From Bombardia bombarda (Eukaryota; Ascomycota; Sordariomycetes; Sordariales; Lasiosphaeriaceae), in contig JAULSR010000002.1 of NCBI GenBank assembly GCA_030512295.1, forward strand, positions 7,874,001 to 7,938,000: a stretch of 64,000 nt of DNA, in the 5' to 3' direction. Each line of letters opens with the position of its first letter. Within the stretch, counting starts at the first letter, position 1. Both the position numbers and the translations under genes were made by a program. The notes below the pieces were generated by a model. That model searched no databases and was not told the DNA's origin. It worked only from the letters and a program-made list of their open reading frames with translations. This document shows, in pieces, positions 44,801-53,903 of this stretch.

Positions 44801-47800
44801 ATATCCACCAGGTCAGCCAACGTCGCGGGTTTGTTTACTATCTATCCCGTCCAGCAGTAAAGTTCATACTTGATATCGTAGAAGAGCAAGTCAAGTCGAA
44901 GACGGCAAAGGGAGGGAGCACGGCATCACCTGATAGCCCTGATACCAACGGCACCGACCGCGACACCCAAAAAGATATTGAGGATAGAATCCGCAAAATT
45001 TTGCAAGAGGGGAAGAAGTTCACAGGTGCTGATGATTCCGGCCCGACTAATACATCCATGGCGGATCTCACAAGCGGCATTGCGGATGAGTTCATACCAC
45101 AAAACAGTTACCACGTCCGTGTAATCGCGCCTCAGATACAATTGCAGAGCGATAAAAATAAGAAACATGTGGTGCTCATCACGGCCAAGGGCATGGAGCT
45201 CAAGGTAGTTGAGGTCCTTGACAAGAGCAGAATCTCCGACACCGTCAGCGGTCTGGTCCAGCGGCGTTTTCTCGTCAATATGGATAGCACGCAATTCTTC
45301 GTGACCCATCAGAAGTGGTTTTCAACACAGCTGGTATCCATGTACTCTGGCAGCACATACGGTACACCTGCAAACTCATCGTGGCCGCCTTGGGTTCCCA
45401 TGGAGGTCATGTTCGACTTCCAGACAGACCCTTTTGGTTTCAAGCGGGTCGTTCAAAAGACATCGGCTATGCTGCGCTATGATAAGTACAATACACTTCG
45501 ACTAAAGTACAATGATGATGTCAACACCAGCGAGGGCACAAGCACCACAGCTCAGGGCGAAACCGAAACTCGTATGGACAATCTCTGGGTCGAGTTTCCT
45601 CAGGCGCATGCACTGTGCAACTCGTCTCAGTATTATGCAATCTACGTCATTGTACTGGATCTGCTTATGTACAACGAGCCCCTAGAAAAAACACGAAGTG
45701 AGCGGCTCGAGAAGATTATGCTTGCCTCTGACTTCAGTGATTTGAGGGGAGCCCCGGAAATGGTGATCAGGCTACAAGAGCGTGTTCGACAGCTGGAAGA
45801 GATCAAGACCCATTTCCAGATTCATTACAAGAATCTAGACAAGAAGGGCTGGAAAGACCGGATGGTGCTCGAGCGTGACCTGGCAGCATGCGAAGACGAG
45901 CTATTCTTCATGATGAAGGCTATCACTACGTCTCAAAGGAAGTTTGATACCACGGCAAGCAGCGCTCTTCTGAAGTGGAGCATCACGGCAAAGGAGATTG
46001 TCTGGCATCTTATTCGTGATAACAACGAGCCTCTGGTGGAGTTGCAACTGAAGGATGTGGAATACGATCGCACCGACAACTCAGACGGATCTCATATCAA
46101 CCTCATCCAAGTGCATAGGATACTTGGTCTTAACCTACTTCCAGATGCGATATATCCCGCGATGGTGGCGCCCTACGTGGTTGAGGGCGATCGTGGGGGA
46201 TTTGATACGGGATTGCAGCCAATGATCAGGGTGTATTGGTACATGCTCGAAGCTATTGCTGGAATTCCCGTCATGGACCACTTCGAGGTCAACTTATTCC
46301 CCCTCAAGATTCAGCTGGAGCGAGAGCTCGGCATGAAGTTGTTCGAGTACATTTTCCCCGGGATAGACGGGGACAAGCCATCCAGTGGCAAGAATGACTC
46401 GCCCTTCATGCTCAAGCAGACCTTCCCAGGCGACGACGACGACGATGATGCTGAAACGGATTCATTGGCTGAGTCTATTGGCCGTCTCGCGACAGGTGAT
46501 ATGGACAAAGACGGGGTATCATTCTCGACGCGGCCTGGGTCTCTTGAGCTGCGTTTACGTCCGACACTAACGTCCGATCCTGGGCCGACGCTTACCAAAC
46601 AAAAGGCATTGAGCATCCATTCCGGGGATGGAAATTCCTTCCGTCTCTTTCGTTCGGGTACAGGATTTAGGGCAGCATCTAAAAAGCCATCGTACGAATC
46701 TTTACGTGGAAGTGCCACCCCGCGGCCAGGTATTGGGAGATCGGCAACAGGCTTCTCGTCTAAAGATACTGTCTCTCTTAGCGGCGATTCGAGAAAGGAA
46801 TCTCGCTTTAGACTGCGCAACAAGTCGACTACCGAGGAAGAGAGGGCTAAGAAGTCCGACGACCTCACCAAGATGATTGACCGCGCGTCCAATTACATGA
46901 CGTTCGCCCACATCAAGATGCCCTCGGTGGTGCTGTGTCTCAGCTATAAGGGCAAGGGCGATCGCAACTTGGAAGACGTGCACGACTTCGTCTTCCGTCT
47001 CCCTACTATAGAATACCACAACAAAACGTGGTCCAACCTTGATCTTGCCCTGGCGCTCAAAAGTCGAGTTATCAAGGCCCTGATCGGTCATACTGGCGCA
47101 ATCATCGGTAACAAGTTCTCGAGACACAGGCCGAACACGGCACAGCAATCCAAACTTCGCGAGCTCGCTACGAGCTCTGTGCTCCTAGCTACACCACAGC
47201 TGTCCGACTCGCGAGACAATAGCGGCGACGACTCTTCTTCCTTGTACGGCACCTCACCGGTCGACTTTTCTCGCTCCCCGCCGAGATCCATCCGACAATC
47301 GCAGACATCGATCCCGGTGCCAAGCAGCCGGAGCTCCAGCATTGCGTCGTCGCGATCACATCAGTCCAGTAACATGATGGCCAATTCCCAGGGGGGAGGA
47401 TCCGCTGCCGTGCCAGGCGGGTTTACGATGACGCCGCCGACGCCGACAGTGTCAAACGAGATGCAGAGTCATGGCCAAAGCAGCAGCAGCAGCCATCACC
47501 ACCACCAGAAGGGGTTCCTCCGGCCGGGTACCAGTGCCGGGGTCACGACTACGGTGATTAGCAGTGGCTATAGCCACCATGGAGAGGACGGTGGGCCGCA
47601 GTGGAGGAAGTCGACGGCCTCGGGTGGCGGTGGCTTCTTGAGGGACAAGCTTAGCGCGCTGACGCAGCGGCTAAAGGAGAGAGATGCGTCATCCTTGAGT
47701 CCTGTTAGTGTTGCTTTCAGTGCCGTGGTTGGGGTGGAGGAAGATGAGGAGAGTGATGGCGGTGATGATAAAGAGGGGGATGAGGCAGAGGGGGGACAGG

Positions 47801-47907
47801 GGGGTCCTGGGAGTGGAGTTGGAGGTGGCGGCAGTCCTGGCACTGGCACTGGAATTGGGGGCATCGGCTTGAAGCGCGGCTGGAGCCATAGGGTGAAGCC
47901 GGGATGA
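38848..47907 (+). CDS. FMP27: FMP27/SABRE/Hobbit bridge-like lipid transfer protein
   Basis: A single 9,060-nt exon encoding 3019 aa. ATG 38848 is the first ATG of the open frame. A membrane segment lies at the extreme N-terminus (TFIFGILVLLYLSSFVIFAV), followed by the long beta-rich region typical of chorein-type repeating groove proteins. The family signatures are all present: GFWDK at about 1396 (DRVGFWDKIRLNFHSRVRV), the SW region at about 1612 (FFSWWSLFGGPLSLP) and WPPW at about 2179 (SSWPPWVPMEVMFDF). Such proteins (yeast Fmp27/Hob1, fly Hobbit, plant SABRE, human BLTP2) are ER-anchored bridges moving lipids to the plasma membrane or other organelles at contact sites. The last 400 residues are disordered, with Ser, His and Gly runs, and end in LKRGWSHRVKPG. 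It is by far the largest gene here and has no intron. Confidence 0.95.
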   Translation: MALLNPTFIFGILVLLYLSSFVIFAVLRIITGISIQRIGYFSLRRLAYTPRDGLKIEIRGLGLNVHRPTFAQPTWLSIVVNELVVTVDIAELDGSKRNGATSEDDPLGPDKDGESELLAQPPKAPPIRRNTSLDGRSKTWKQLTKLKERVKRLHRNVNSLRMVDIVATNSTVSIVNVGNVQLGSVTVAVDTRRKMVDRARFFLQGRSNRTGENQQAEWIMTLRSVLFTADGRESLEVLDNASLNIHGFLYKALDGLRDAAVALKLGRVHIPYDDVRHSIAQYKIIKAGTRASQLFAEPEPIDVFVDKVIQEIDVPGSTNNELMQTVSDSKELVSSVLRGIKEVQFAVSFIGFTKKIEAVKAGGSPILLNASMKEVGIDLHRLDPKSPAHRMYFPSKDIAHEALAAALSISVGLDDGHGKPERLMYIPMATTTVRTTLPSKTVELAEEGTAEERNENILFANSVVTSPSVDLDPRHLPLLLAMLRPKPRPRPKSRPQQRHMLISRLLPKANIKFSMHEPVLRITLPPVQKTADPDEFDLIISSISSISLDMESFHSAVEDLHYSLAANMRVQTHKLYYQTSSGSRFNLLETESFELKVQLNATPDVHVVATGNLQTFTLKLVREEIGDGLRHIVRQLRLEVQPDKMAVSKGAKKSNFLRAMPAWLLRFQLQCDDFSFEVAGLDEVVSKDARGVAIQLDSWSADYSAQRLETLQRRPSRRRASTRGMTPDAELLKAAPMSPKRRNHHDGDDRRMTIQVRGLECFIIESADKMEIEPFVSIPKFDLVFTTLSDNQGPVFRVSSQIKTILVQYSLYRHYAVGVAIMVLRKAFMRTSRDIPEPVTPPTSPVRRVVGHLSPISSLNSPDFPLFDSEFSRSMPELVSIDIKATLVQVKVDTPSDPSLMIQIYNVEAGRHRWSPPFFQFKLIRLYAEAPRMRRVWARIISINNGRVDYRESRRKLPSGALQEERMFDIVSDTIRVAVPHEMVVHKITDNVINIVKSSQQLHHRFKTGTNEYILDKGPEGPKNVPKVSVKTRSLLFELEDGAFEWKLGVIYRAGRIEQLQRQAREEAFRVKIKKIHDEESRRESSKLRTRSAAPRGRQHASHIFHHRSHSTDDLGRSSDEGHVRRRLPRYDPEGSGLGISGNAQISVAEARHNLNVYNAKSWKQRIDRRYAMAKKAMKNMHVLSWGRDEIPDDLADNENILEVPHRPALMAAIINDLHFTIDKPSFPMKDLPDFLHKVGKGMPKDMKYSLLVPMSVQINMGEARISLRDYPLPFVHVPPLKSGQSSRLPALSMRTDFVIAEEFRGSESSRKVRVEIVPPRSLDLDPASPKAGCFAIDVRRTIGPVKSFSDMTIDINTTNPTRITWGPSYQPAIQDMMMAIESMTKPQIDPSDRVGFWDKIRLNFHSRVRVAWRGDGDVHLALKGARDPYQVTGNGAGFIMCWRNDVKWNIHTDDDPKQFMSVESAEYVIAVPDYGHHVRDAHRREGEDDSIETETSHKSGAAFKKVVMKLSGKVQVLAGLVFERAIEKGNRDFSFKPHYEVELKSPHSVKIQDPNGLPYDAFRGFRSQHIHLSVAVRAPVDREWSASNVDPSRSYNTVHLTPRFFTHFFSWWSLFGGPLSLPVRQGTLWPGREKNSKKFGRHLATLKYSLLLAPLFLSHIYKHKDSEEHAENAFSATGIKVRFDSFMLDLHQRREEFNTRDRGRKTQTRTSGMKIHAGQLDLVSADIRAVSASIRGPAGDSLPRSKQSFSTFVTGPDEDSADLSRFTIPDNDLTWIDMDDFVELDWILPTEPNPDTKILPLAYAPRITYFRQTDIGGVIEGDPDRTSPFGKEPTHLCIMSQDDDPRRVQGHLIRRRLEQLDQQMATHTRNLGEIELRIIRNDISDKDLRADFDALTRHTGVLVDKKTFLEGMLREMRQDLPLDTEDDEYSNASSVYESQPTTNNEGSTKPSSGTEFASDFKNRFVVHNMQLKWNNTLRNIILRYIHQVSQRRGFVYYLSRPAVKFILDIVEEQVKSKTAKGGSTASPDSPDTNGTDRDTQKDIEDRIRKILQEGKKFTGADDSGPTNTSMADLTSGIADEFIPQNSYHVRVIAPQIQLQSDKNKKHVVLITAKGMELKVVEVLDKSRISDTVSGLVQRRFLVNMDSTQFFVTHQKWFSTQLVSMYSGSTYGTPANSSWPPWVPMEVMFDFQTDPFGFKRVVQKTSAMLRYDKYNTLRLKYNDDVNTSEGTSTTAQGETETRMDNLWVEFPQAHALCNSSQYYAIYVIVLDLLMYNEPLEKTRSERLEKIMLASDFSDLRGAPEMVIRLQERVRQLEEIKTHFQIHYKNLDKKGWKDRMVLERDLAACEDELFFMMKAITTSQRKFDTTASSALLKWSITAKEIVWHLIRDNNEPLVELQLKDVEYDRTDNSDGSHINLIQVHRILGLNLLPDAIYPAMVAPYVVEGDRGGFDTGLQPMIRVYWYMLEAIAGIPVMDHFEVNLFPLKIQLERELGMKLFEYIFPGIDGDKPSSGKNDSPFMLKQTFPGDDDDDDAETDSLAESIGRLATGDMDKDGVSFSTRPGSLELRLRPTLTSDPGPTLTKQKALSIHSGDGNSFRLFRSGTGFRAASKKPSYESLRGSATPRPGIGRSATGFSSKDTVSLSGDSRKESRFRLRNKSTTEEERAKKSDDLTKMIDRASNYMTFAHIKMPSVVLCLSYKGKGDRNLEDVHDFVFRLPTIEYHNKTWSNLDLALALKSRVIKALIGHTGAIIGNKFSRHRPNTAQQSKLRELATSSVLLATPQLSDSRDNSGDDSSSLYGTSPVDFSRSPPRSIRQSQTSIPVPSSRSSSIASSRSHQSSNMMANSQGGGSAAVPGGFTMTPPTPTVSNEMQSHGQSSSSSHHHHQKGFLRPGTSAGVTTTVISSGYSHHGEDGGPQWRKSTASGGGGFLRDKLSALTQRLKERDASSLSPVSVAFSAVVGVEEDEESDGGDDKEGDEAEGGQGGPGSGVGGGGSPGTGTGIGGIGLKRGWSHRVKPG

Positions 47908-48748
47908 AGAGAAGGAATGGATGAGTGGCTGGGTGGCTTGGACAGGACAGGATGGGCAGGGCAGGATACGGACAGGAAAGCACTATATAATAGGAAGAGA
48001 GAAATGCAGGGTGTGTCCTTTGGGTTAAAAGAAGAGGGGGGCTGGGAGGAAGGAGTATTGTGGTTTTTGGCATATTTGAAACATATATCGGTAGAGGTAG
48101 TTAGCCAGGCAGGCAGGCAGGCGTGTTTCTATGCAAGTTGTGGAAAACTTGTGGGATGCCCGACCTATAGCATAGCCATTTTACAACATGGCAATATCTT
48201 TCATTGATGAGATCACATTGGGGACTAGTAGATGTAATGCCAGGTGTTGTCCAACTTCGGGTACTGTTTATTCTCTGAATTGAGTTTGCCTACTAGATAA
48301 CAAAAACATCTTGTTTGGTTTTGTTTAAGCTGACTGCATTGCATATTGACTTTCTATTGATTATATAAACGTATTTTACCCAAAAGCTAAATTAATACCC
48401 CCAAACATATGTTATTTCCTTGCTCTATACTCATATGTATTGTGAATCAATTTTGAAGCTGTTTTGATGTTTGAAGTTAGACATGAACCTTAACGGCCGG
48501 CCGACAGGGTTTTCTTATCTTATCGGGCCCTCCATGACGACCCCCAAGCCAACCCCAAGACGCTTACAATGTAACGGTAACCCCTCCATGGTTTGTTTGC
48601 TTGCTTCATTAAACGGCACTACGAATGCACCAGCTTCCTCCTGCCTGCCCAGCAGCTTCATAAACTTGGCTCATAGCTTTCTTGATATTCTACTCTGCGA
48701 TTCTTGAGCACAAATTGGGAAACTCTCTCAGGGAACTGCGGTGTCGCC
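47908..48748. other. FMP27 3' flank and CSN5 promoter
   Basis: About 840 bp, AT-rich between 48200 and 48480. A short AGGC repeat lies near 48105-48122. Nothing coding is seen. Confidence 0.5.
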
Positions 48749-49917
48749 ATGGGTAAGCAGCCATTCCCTACATCATTAATGCAATGAATGACCCCGCTGC
48801 CCGCCTGAATGAGCCCGAAGTACCTTGTTGAAAGGCTAACCCTCCCACAGAGCTGCCCGCCAACGACACCAACAAGCTCGTCGACTCGCAGCGCGACGCG
48901 CTCTACAGCTACGATGCCGAATCGCAAAAGGACATCAACAGCAAGAAGCCCTGGATCTCGGGCGGGCCCAATTACTTCAAGACGGTGCGCATCAGCGCGG
49001 TGGCGCTCATGAAGATGGTGATGCACGCGCGCTCGGGCGGCTCGCTCGAGGTCATGGGCCTGATGCAGGGCTACGTCGACCAGCAATCGCTCATTGTGAC
49101 CGACGCCTTCCGCCTGCCGGTCGAGGGCACCGAGACGCGCGTCAACGCGCAGGACGATGCCAACGAGTACCTGGTCGAGTACCTGCGCCGCTGCCGCGAG
49201 GACGACAGCCGGCTCGAGAACGCCGTCGGCTGGTACCACAGCCACCCCGGCTACGGCTGCTGGCTCAGCGGCATCGACGTGTCGACGCAGGTGCTGCAGC
49301 AGACGTTCAACGACCCCTTTGTCGCGGTCGTCATCGATCCCGACCGCACCGTCAGCGCCAACAAGGTGGAGATTGGCGCGTTCAGGACGTATCCGGACAA
49401 CCACACGCCTGCTGCCGGGGGGGCGGCTGCTGCTGCGGGAAACAGTACGAGCGAGGTTAGCATCGGGCCGGACGGGTTCCAGACGGTGCCGCTGAACAAG
49501 GCCGAGGACTTTGGCGCCCATAGCAGTCGGTACTACTCGCTCGAGGTGGAGCACTTCAAGAGCGCGCTCGACAGCAAGCTGCTCGAGCTGCTGTGGAACA
49601 AGTACTGGGTGCAGACGCTCGCGCAGAACCCCCTGCTCACGAACCGCGACTACGCCACCAGCCAGATGCTCGACCTCGGATCAAAGGTGCACAAGGCCGC
49701 CGTCGCGGTGCAGCGTGTGAGTAAGGGGGGTCCGGCGGGGGGCGGAGGTGGTGTGCCGGGGTTTGTTAGTTCGGCGTCGAGTAAGGCGGTTGATCAGAAT
49801 ATCGAGAAGCTCGTGAGGGATGCGAAGCAGGTCGCGGCCAAGGAGCGGGCGGGGCTGATGGCGGCCGAGGTGAAGGAGAGTATTTTCAAGACTCCTAGTA
49901 CTACTACTACTACGTAA
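48749..49917 (+). CDS. CSN5: COP9 signalosome subunit 5 (deneddylase)
   Basis: Predicted exons are 48749-48752 (only ATGG) and 48851-49917, giving 356 aa. The 98-nt intron has donor GTAAGC and acceptor CCACAG, and the join gives MELPANDTNKLVDSQRDALY. The MPN+/JAMM metalloprotease centre is intact: Glu68 (EVMGLMQG), His131 and His133 (YHSHPGYG), Ser141 and Asp144 (WLSGID). The GYGCWLSGID sequence is characteristic of CSN5 rather than of the proteasome Rpn11. As the catalytic subunit of the COP9 signalosome it removes Nedd8/Rub1 from cullins, controlling SCF ubiquitin ligases; in filamentous ascomycetes the complex affects development and secondary metabolism. An Ala/Gly loop at about 180-195 and a Gly-rich stretch near 295 are local insertions. 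The C-terminus ends in a Thr run. Confidence 0.95.
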
Positions 49918-50184
49918 TGCCGGACAGTTAGATGCTGCTGGGGCTGGGCTGGCTGGCTTCTCGTGGTGGTTTGTTTTGTGAGAGTAGGGGTTGGTGTTGC
50001 GTGTGGTACTTGAGGCGAATATACCAAAGCGAAGCAAGCAGGGAATGGATGAACGGATGGCATACCCATAAGTAGAGGGAGGCCGGCCAACGAAATGGAT
50101 GGGGACAAAAAAGGGGCAAGGAGAGGAGAGGAAGAAAGGGTTGGTGGTTGCTTGTGTTCGATTATGCATGGTAGCAAAGCAAGT

Positions 50185-50216
<32 letters not shown>

Positions 50217-50483
50217 GTAATGATATACACGATGATCACACCAAACCACGGTTACATGGAGTGATGGTGATATAATACATTGGGGTTATGTTTACAAGTT
50301 ACTAGTCATACATACAGAAACAAGCCAAATAATAATAGTTTGCCATGGAGCAAAACTACATGCTGTGTCCCACCTGTATTCCATATCCGAATTGGCACCA
50401 CTTCGCCTCCATCAACCAGTTGCGACAACAGCCAGCTTTTGCACCTACAGATCAAACCCATCATAGATCATTATATTATGGTT
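49918..50483. other. Convergent 3' region of CSN5 and MSE1
   Basis: A 566-bp spacer between two convergent stop codons that holds an AGCC microsatellite. No coding region is seen. Confidence 0.5.
50185..50216. repeat. AGCC tetranucleotide microsatellite
   Basis: Eight AGCC units between the convergent CSN5 and MSE1 genes. Confidence 0.9.
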
Positions 50484-52750
50484 CTAATCATCTGAGGAAG
50501 TCTCGTTGGCCCTCCTTGCAACCGCAAACCGCTTCAGCGTGTCGTCCTTGCCCAGCGTCGCCATGACGGACGGCAGGTCCGGACCGTTGTCGGAGCAAAG
50601 CAACACCCAGCGCAAGACCTTATATCCCTTCGCATTTGTTGCATTCTTGGTCTCTGTCTCCGCCGCCGCCGCCGCCGTTTCTATTTCTTCTTCTATTTCT
50701 GTTGTCAGAGGGGAGCTGCTGCTCATCACGAATGCCGCGGCGTCAGCTGCCGCCTTGGCCACTGCCGTTTTCAGATTCTCGACGGTCCACGACGACTCTT
50801 CAATCTTTTCAAAGTCCTTCGACAGTGTTGCTAGCAGGTCCTCGAAGCGGATGCTGTCGTGCAACTCAATAGGAAGCGTGGCGATGGACAACAGGTATCT
50901 TGTCCGCGGGACTTGCCAAAAGAGATAGCGGTTCTGGGCGACAAATTCTTCCGGGCCTCCCTTTGGTAGGCCGCGATTGGCACGGAGAACGCGACGGATG
51001 TAGTCTTGGTTTGGTTCAGGCATGATGCTGTTGCCGATACTGCCGGACACGGGAACGCCAAGCTCGTCCATGAGCTTGTTCTTGTCTCTCCTGCTCTCGA
51101 CGGATCTAATCTGATCAGCGATGGGCTCGATGAGGTGCTGCTTGAGATGGGCGACGTCTGTTGCGGATTGGGCCTTGGTGCTGTTGTCGTCGTCGGCGTC
51201 GATGAGGCGCCGGGTGTGCCTGTCTTGGAGATAGGGGAGCTTGTCAAAGGCGACTACGATGTCGCCTTTGGTGAATTTGAGGGAGAACTGTGCGTACGGG
51301 TTAGAATCGTTTTAGCTAATGCTATGTTGAGTGGTACGAGCAATTCTTACGGTATCGATCATGTCCTGTAGGGTCATGACATCGTTCTTTGCCCCGGGCC
51401 GGCTCCGTCCCAAGAGACCGGCAAAGTTGAGTAGGGCGCTGGGGAGGATCTTCTGGTCTTTGTACCAGGCCATGTCGACGCCCTGGTGCCGTTTGCTTAG
51501 CTTTTGCCTGTTGGCGTCGACCAGCAGTCCCACATGGGCGAACTGAGGAGGAGTCCATCCGAAGGCATTGTACAGCTCGACGTGCTTAGGCGTGGAGATG
51601 AGCCATTCCTATGTTTTTGAACGAATGGTTAGCTGATACGGATTCCATACCGGAGGGTATAAAAGATTTCGACTCACGGCTCCTCTGATGACATGCGTGA
51701 TCTTCATAAGCTTGTCGTCAACAATATTTGCAAAGTGGTAGGTCGGGAAACCGTCGCGCTTCTTGAGGATAAAGTCCTCCTCCGGCTCTGCCTTGCGGTA
51801 GCGGTTGTAGACAAGGTCAATCACAGTCGTAGGCTCCGAGCTGCTCTTGAACCTCACGGCGAAGGCATCACCATTGTGGGCACGCTCGTCGGACTGGTCA
51901 TGCGAAATTGCGCGACAGGTACCAGGATAGTGGGTGGCGTGACCTTGCCCGTGGGCGGCCCGCTTGTGCTGCTCCAGCTCCTCGGGAGAACAGAAGCACC
52001 TGTAGGCCTTGCCCTCACGGAGCAATATATCGATGTGCTCATTGTAGAGCTGCAGCCTCTCTGACTGCATCCAACTGTCAGCTTCTGGGCCTCTTCATGG
52101 TGGCGGAAACATCATCAGTTCATTGCTGCCCTACTTGTCTGTATGGGCCGTATGGTCCCTGTACATCTGGTCCTACGAAAGAGGGTATGTCAGCACATAA
52201 CTACAGGGAGCAGGAGGTTGAGAAATGAATGAATGGCTCACCCTCGTCCCAAGATAGTCCAGTCCAGTGGAGGTCTTCAAACAGCCTCTGTTCTGCATCA
52301 GGGACCAGACGCGACTAGGAGCAGACATAGTATATATCAGTTAGGTGGCTGTTAATACAATGCAAGTATGTGGTTTGTAGCAATTTTTTTCACCTGGTCG
52401 GTATCCTCAATGCGCAGAATAAATTGGCCACCTGAGGCCCTAGCCAGGAGGTAGTTGAACAGGGCCGTCCGCAAAGAACCCAGATGCAAATAACCAGTGG
52501 GAGAGGGCGCAAAACGAGTGCGACAAGGAGTGTCGGGCACGGCAAACAGCTGCTTGCTCTGCATGCGCTTTTTGACGTTTTTCTCCTTCTTTTCAGCCGC
52601 TGTAGGTGCTGATGATGAGGAGGAGGAGGAGGAGGAGGAGGAGGAGGAGGAGCAGAGGCGAAGACCGCTCACAAAGAGTGGTGTTGTTGCAGTTCTGAAG
52701 CATTGCGAACATACGGCCCGCTTGGACATGCCAATTGCTGCTCTCATCAT
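50484..52750 (-). CDS. MSE1: Mitochondrial glutamyl-tRNA synthetase
   Basis: Predicted exons on the minus strand are 52750-52394, 52314-52242, 52172-52135, 52064-51678, 51608-51351 and 51287-50484, giving 638 aa. All five introns are about 62-79 nt and in phase. The class I tRNA synthetase signatures are present: TRFAPSPTGYLHLGSLRTAL (HIGH-type motif), RIEDTDQSRLVPDAEQ, and QKLSKRHQGVD (KMSKS-type). The zinc-like segment YRCFCSPEELEQHK is also present. The N-terminus (MMRAAIGMSKRAV...) is basic and Ser-rich, fitting a mitochondrial targeting sequence, so the enzyme should charge mitochondrial tRNA-Glu. A run of 14 Ser near residue 34, from a GAG-strand microsatellite, is unusual. Two start ATGs are adjacent, and a third (52729) is possible. 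The C-terminal anticodon-binding part has an acidic Ala-rich insertion. Confidence 0.95.
52617..52652 (-). repeat. GAG/CTC trinucleotide repeat encoding polyserine
   Basis: About twelve GAG units on the + strand, read as serine codons in the presequence of MSE1. The length may vary between strains. Confidence 0.9.
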
Positions 52751-53903
52751 TCCGCCTGTCCTCTCTTCTCTTCATCAAAACCTGTCTCGTTAACTGTATC
52801 TACAGCATCGAACTTTCTGATTGTGATGGTCGTTCACGTTGTGAGCTAACGCCACAGCTGTCTTGAAATGATTTTGAAGATCCAATCGAGCCAATCCATC
52901 TCGACCCATGCCAGATCGGCTACTGTGGCGGTGCACCCAAATCGAAACGACGGGCAGGGGTTATGGACTGTCAAAGTCCGTAGTGCAGTCACTACCGGCA
53001 GGCGGGCAGTGGGGCAATTTGCTAACATCCCCAAATTCCATCGTGGATGGCACCTTCCTCATGTACCGTATTAAGTGTTTCTATAGCCTACGTAGAGTAC
53101 CTATGGAAATAAGTAAAAGTTATAATGATTCACAGTTCAGTACCTGAGATTGTCAGTCCCTGCCGAGCAGTTTGCTATTTATCCCGCGTTCTGCATCCCA
53201 TCGGAGACATCGGCCACATTTTCTCATGTTTATCTCGGTAACCATACATTTGTTATCAGTCAGTGTATATGTCAGCAATCTACGGCAGAAGAACCAAGAC
53301 TGACGCCGGGCGCCGTAGTGCGTGCATGCATGCATCATCGCCTGCCTTCTGAAGTCTATGTGTTGTGTATGTGCATACATGACTGTATGTAATTGATACA
53401 ACATACATACCAACTGCCTAGCACAGTCACGGCGCCTTGGGGCTCAGTCAAACAAACTGCACTACCGTCGTCTTCGCACCAAAAAAACTCTCTATTCTGA
53501 CATATACCCAGGATCTGCCTGTTTGCTCGCTGCTTGTGCAGAGGCAAACAAAAGTTGTCTGACAAAAAGTGAGCGGGCAGCCCCTGATTTTCCCTACAGG
53601 CTACAACTGCAAGTCAAGTCCCACTAATCAAGACCCCTGGAAAGCACTAAGTAATCAGCATCGCCGCCAGGCACGCCAACGCGGGGCCGCCTTCACAGGC
53701 TTAAAATTTCCAAGCCAAATCGAAACCAGGCAACGCAAAGCCTTCCGCATCCCACATTCACCCCAGGTAGTTCCAGACTGCCATTCTGCCCCGCCATAAT
53801 TCCTCCCCCGGGCTGCATTTTCTTCATACAAGAAAACCGACCGCCTTATTAGATCGCTCACTTCAAGACCTCACCGTCGGCAAAATCAAGAATCACAGCC
53901 ATA
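52751..53903. promoter_or_regulatory. Divergent spacer between MSE1 and the DnaJ gene
   Basis: About 1.15 kb between divergent start codons. No coding region is supported. CATGCATGCATCAT at about 53324-53338 and TGTATGTGCATACATGACTGTATGT-like palindromic words near 53370-53400 are the only notable sequences. Confidence 0.45.
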
